NCBI RefSeq assembly: GCF_003688555.1
Contig: NZ_REFR01000011.1
Location: 62,001-126,000, forward strand
Length of the DNA stretch: 64,000 bases
Direction: 5' to 3'
From: Eilatimonas milleporae
GTDB taxonomy: Bacteria > Pseudomonadota > Alphaproteobacteria > Sphingomonadales > Kordiimonadaceae
Under the pieces are notes generated by a model. The model was not told the origin of the DNA. It ran no database searches and saw only the letters and a program-made list of their open reading frames with translations. A program made the position numbers and the translations under genes. Of the stretch, positions 63,294 through 64,000 are shown piece by piece. Position 1 is the first letter of the stretch. Every line of letters begins with the position of its first letter.

Positions 63294-64000
63294 ATGCCTA
63301 TGACGAATGAGGACATTCTGCGCGATATTGAGCGGAAGATTTTGTGGCTCAGTTGCTGGACGGTTCACAATGCCAACCATCTGCGCGACAATCCGGACGG
63401 ATTGAAGGTCGGCGGGCACCAGGCGTCCTGTGCCTCCATGGTTTCTCTTATGACGGCGCTTTATTTTTCCGTGTTGAAACCGGAAGATCGCATTGCCGTC
63501 AAACCGCATGCCTCGCCCGTTTTCCACGCCATACAATATCTCTTCGGTCATCAGATCCGCGAAAAGCTTGAAGCGTTTCGCGGTTTCGGCGGCGCCCAGT
63601 CCTATCCCAGTCGTACCAAGGATGTGGACGATGTGGATTTTTCCACAGGCTCCGTCGGACTTGGTGTCGCGATCACGGCGTTTTCCAGCCTCATCCAGGA
63701 TTATATCCGGGCCAAACCTTGGGCCGATAGTACGCGGCGCGAAGGGCGTATGATCGCTCTCGTGGGCGATGCCGAACTTGACGAAGGCAATGTGTTCGAA
63801 TGCCTTCAAGAAGGGTGGAAGCAGGGTCTGCGTAACACATGGTGGATAATCGACTATAACCGGCAAAGTCTTGACGGTGTGGTGCGCGAAGGTCTCTATG
63901 ATCGGCTGGAAGGGGTGTTCAAGGCGTTCGGCTGGGATGTGGTGACCCTGAAATATGGCGCCCTGCAACGGGCCGCATTCGCCGAGCCGGGTGGCGACCG
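63294..64000 (+). CDS. 2-oxoacid dehydrogenase E1 / transketolase-like protein (partial)
   Basis: The frame starts at 63294 and is cut by the window end after 235 codons. The visible part matches the thiamine-diphosphate-binding half of homodimeric E1 (AceE-type) proteins: HNANHLRDNPDGLKVGGHQA, then STGSVGLGVAITAFSS and GDAELDEGNVFECLQEGW (the GDG-like ThDP motif). Following methionine gamma-lyase, it probably decarboxylates 2-oxobutanoate. Downstream E2 genes would lie beyond the window. Confidence 0.9.
   Translation, partial: MPMTNEDILRDIERKILWLSCWTVHNANHLRDNPDGLKVGGHQASCASMVSLMTALYFSVLKPEDRIAVKPHASPVFHAIQYLFGHQIREKLEAFRGFGGAQSYPSRTKDVDDVDFSTGSVGLGVAITAFSSLIQDYIRAKPWADSTRREGRMIALVGDAELDEGNVFECLQEGWKQGLRNTWWIIDYNRQSLDGVVREGLYDRLEGVFKAFGWDVVTLKYGALQRAAFAEPGGD

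Overview
The window reads as a GC-rich alphaproteobacterial chromosome segment. This is inferred from the GC-rich coding, paired TonB-dependent receptors, a FecI/FecR-like regulatory pair, glutathione-dependent formaldehyde oxidation and a proteobacterial-type lasso peptide locus; no rRNA or other marker gene is present to fix the genus. Both window edges cut genes: an ABC ATPase at the left and a 2-oxoacid dehydrogenase E1 at the right. No tRNA, rRNA, CRISPR array, transposase or phage gene was recognised.

Bases 1-10,600 are housekeeping and catabolic genes: nitronate monooxygenase, a PEP-mutase-like enzyme, AdaA-like alkylation repair, a SAM-dependent methyltransferase, a frameshifted GNAT acetyltransferase, a DRGH-like nuclease, an enoyl-CoA hydratase and the frmA-fghA formaldehyde pair.

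Bases about 11,100-30,400 hold the most interesting system, a lasso peptide (RiPP) locus built as two convergent units. On the + strand are an ECF sigma factor, a FecR-like anti-sigma factor, a TonB-dependent receptor with an STN signalling domain and an S9-family lasso isopeptidase. On the - strand are a small hypothetical protein, two GntR/FCD-type regulators, an ABC exporter, the fused RRE-protease B, the cyclase C and, after C, two tiny precursor genes that conventional annotation would probably miss (21214-21306 and 20994-21080). Both precursors have only 12-residue leaders with an LG-x2-S-x2-TK pattern. Their predicted cores begin with an aromatic residue (W or F) and carry a Glu at position 9 or 8 inside a shared EAD motif. 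The block from about 15.84 to 22.6 kb is AT-rich, and both of its edges fall inside genes (the receptor and the cyclase), as if the product-specific half of the locus had been swapped by recombination. Homologous small proteins of unknown function flank the locus on both sides, and two LuxR-type regulators lie nearby.

Bases 30,700-46,800 are efflux and regulation: a TetR-controlled RND pump with three operator-like palindromes at exact 60-bp spacing and a terminator-like hairpin in its leader, kynureninase, a hybrid histidine kinase, a 39-residue membrane protein gene, and a second RND pump with a LysR regulator. Bases 46,800-58,100 look like a catabolic island: TonB-dependent receptor, cytochrome P450, acyl-CoA ligase, thiolase, two paralogous lipoproteins with a CxxCH motif and a streptogramin-lyase-like propeller, and a TetR regulator. 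Bases 58,170-59,810 hold two adjacent broken genes (aldo/keto reductase and a DUF6064-like membrane protein). The right end looks like a methionine-degradation module: AsnC-type regulator, methionine gamma-lyase, a 2-oxoacid dehydrogenase E1 and a lipoamide dehydrogenase-like E3.
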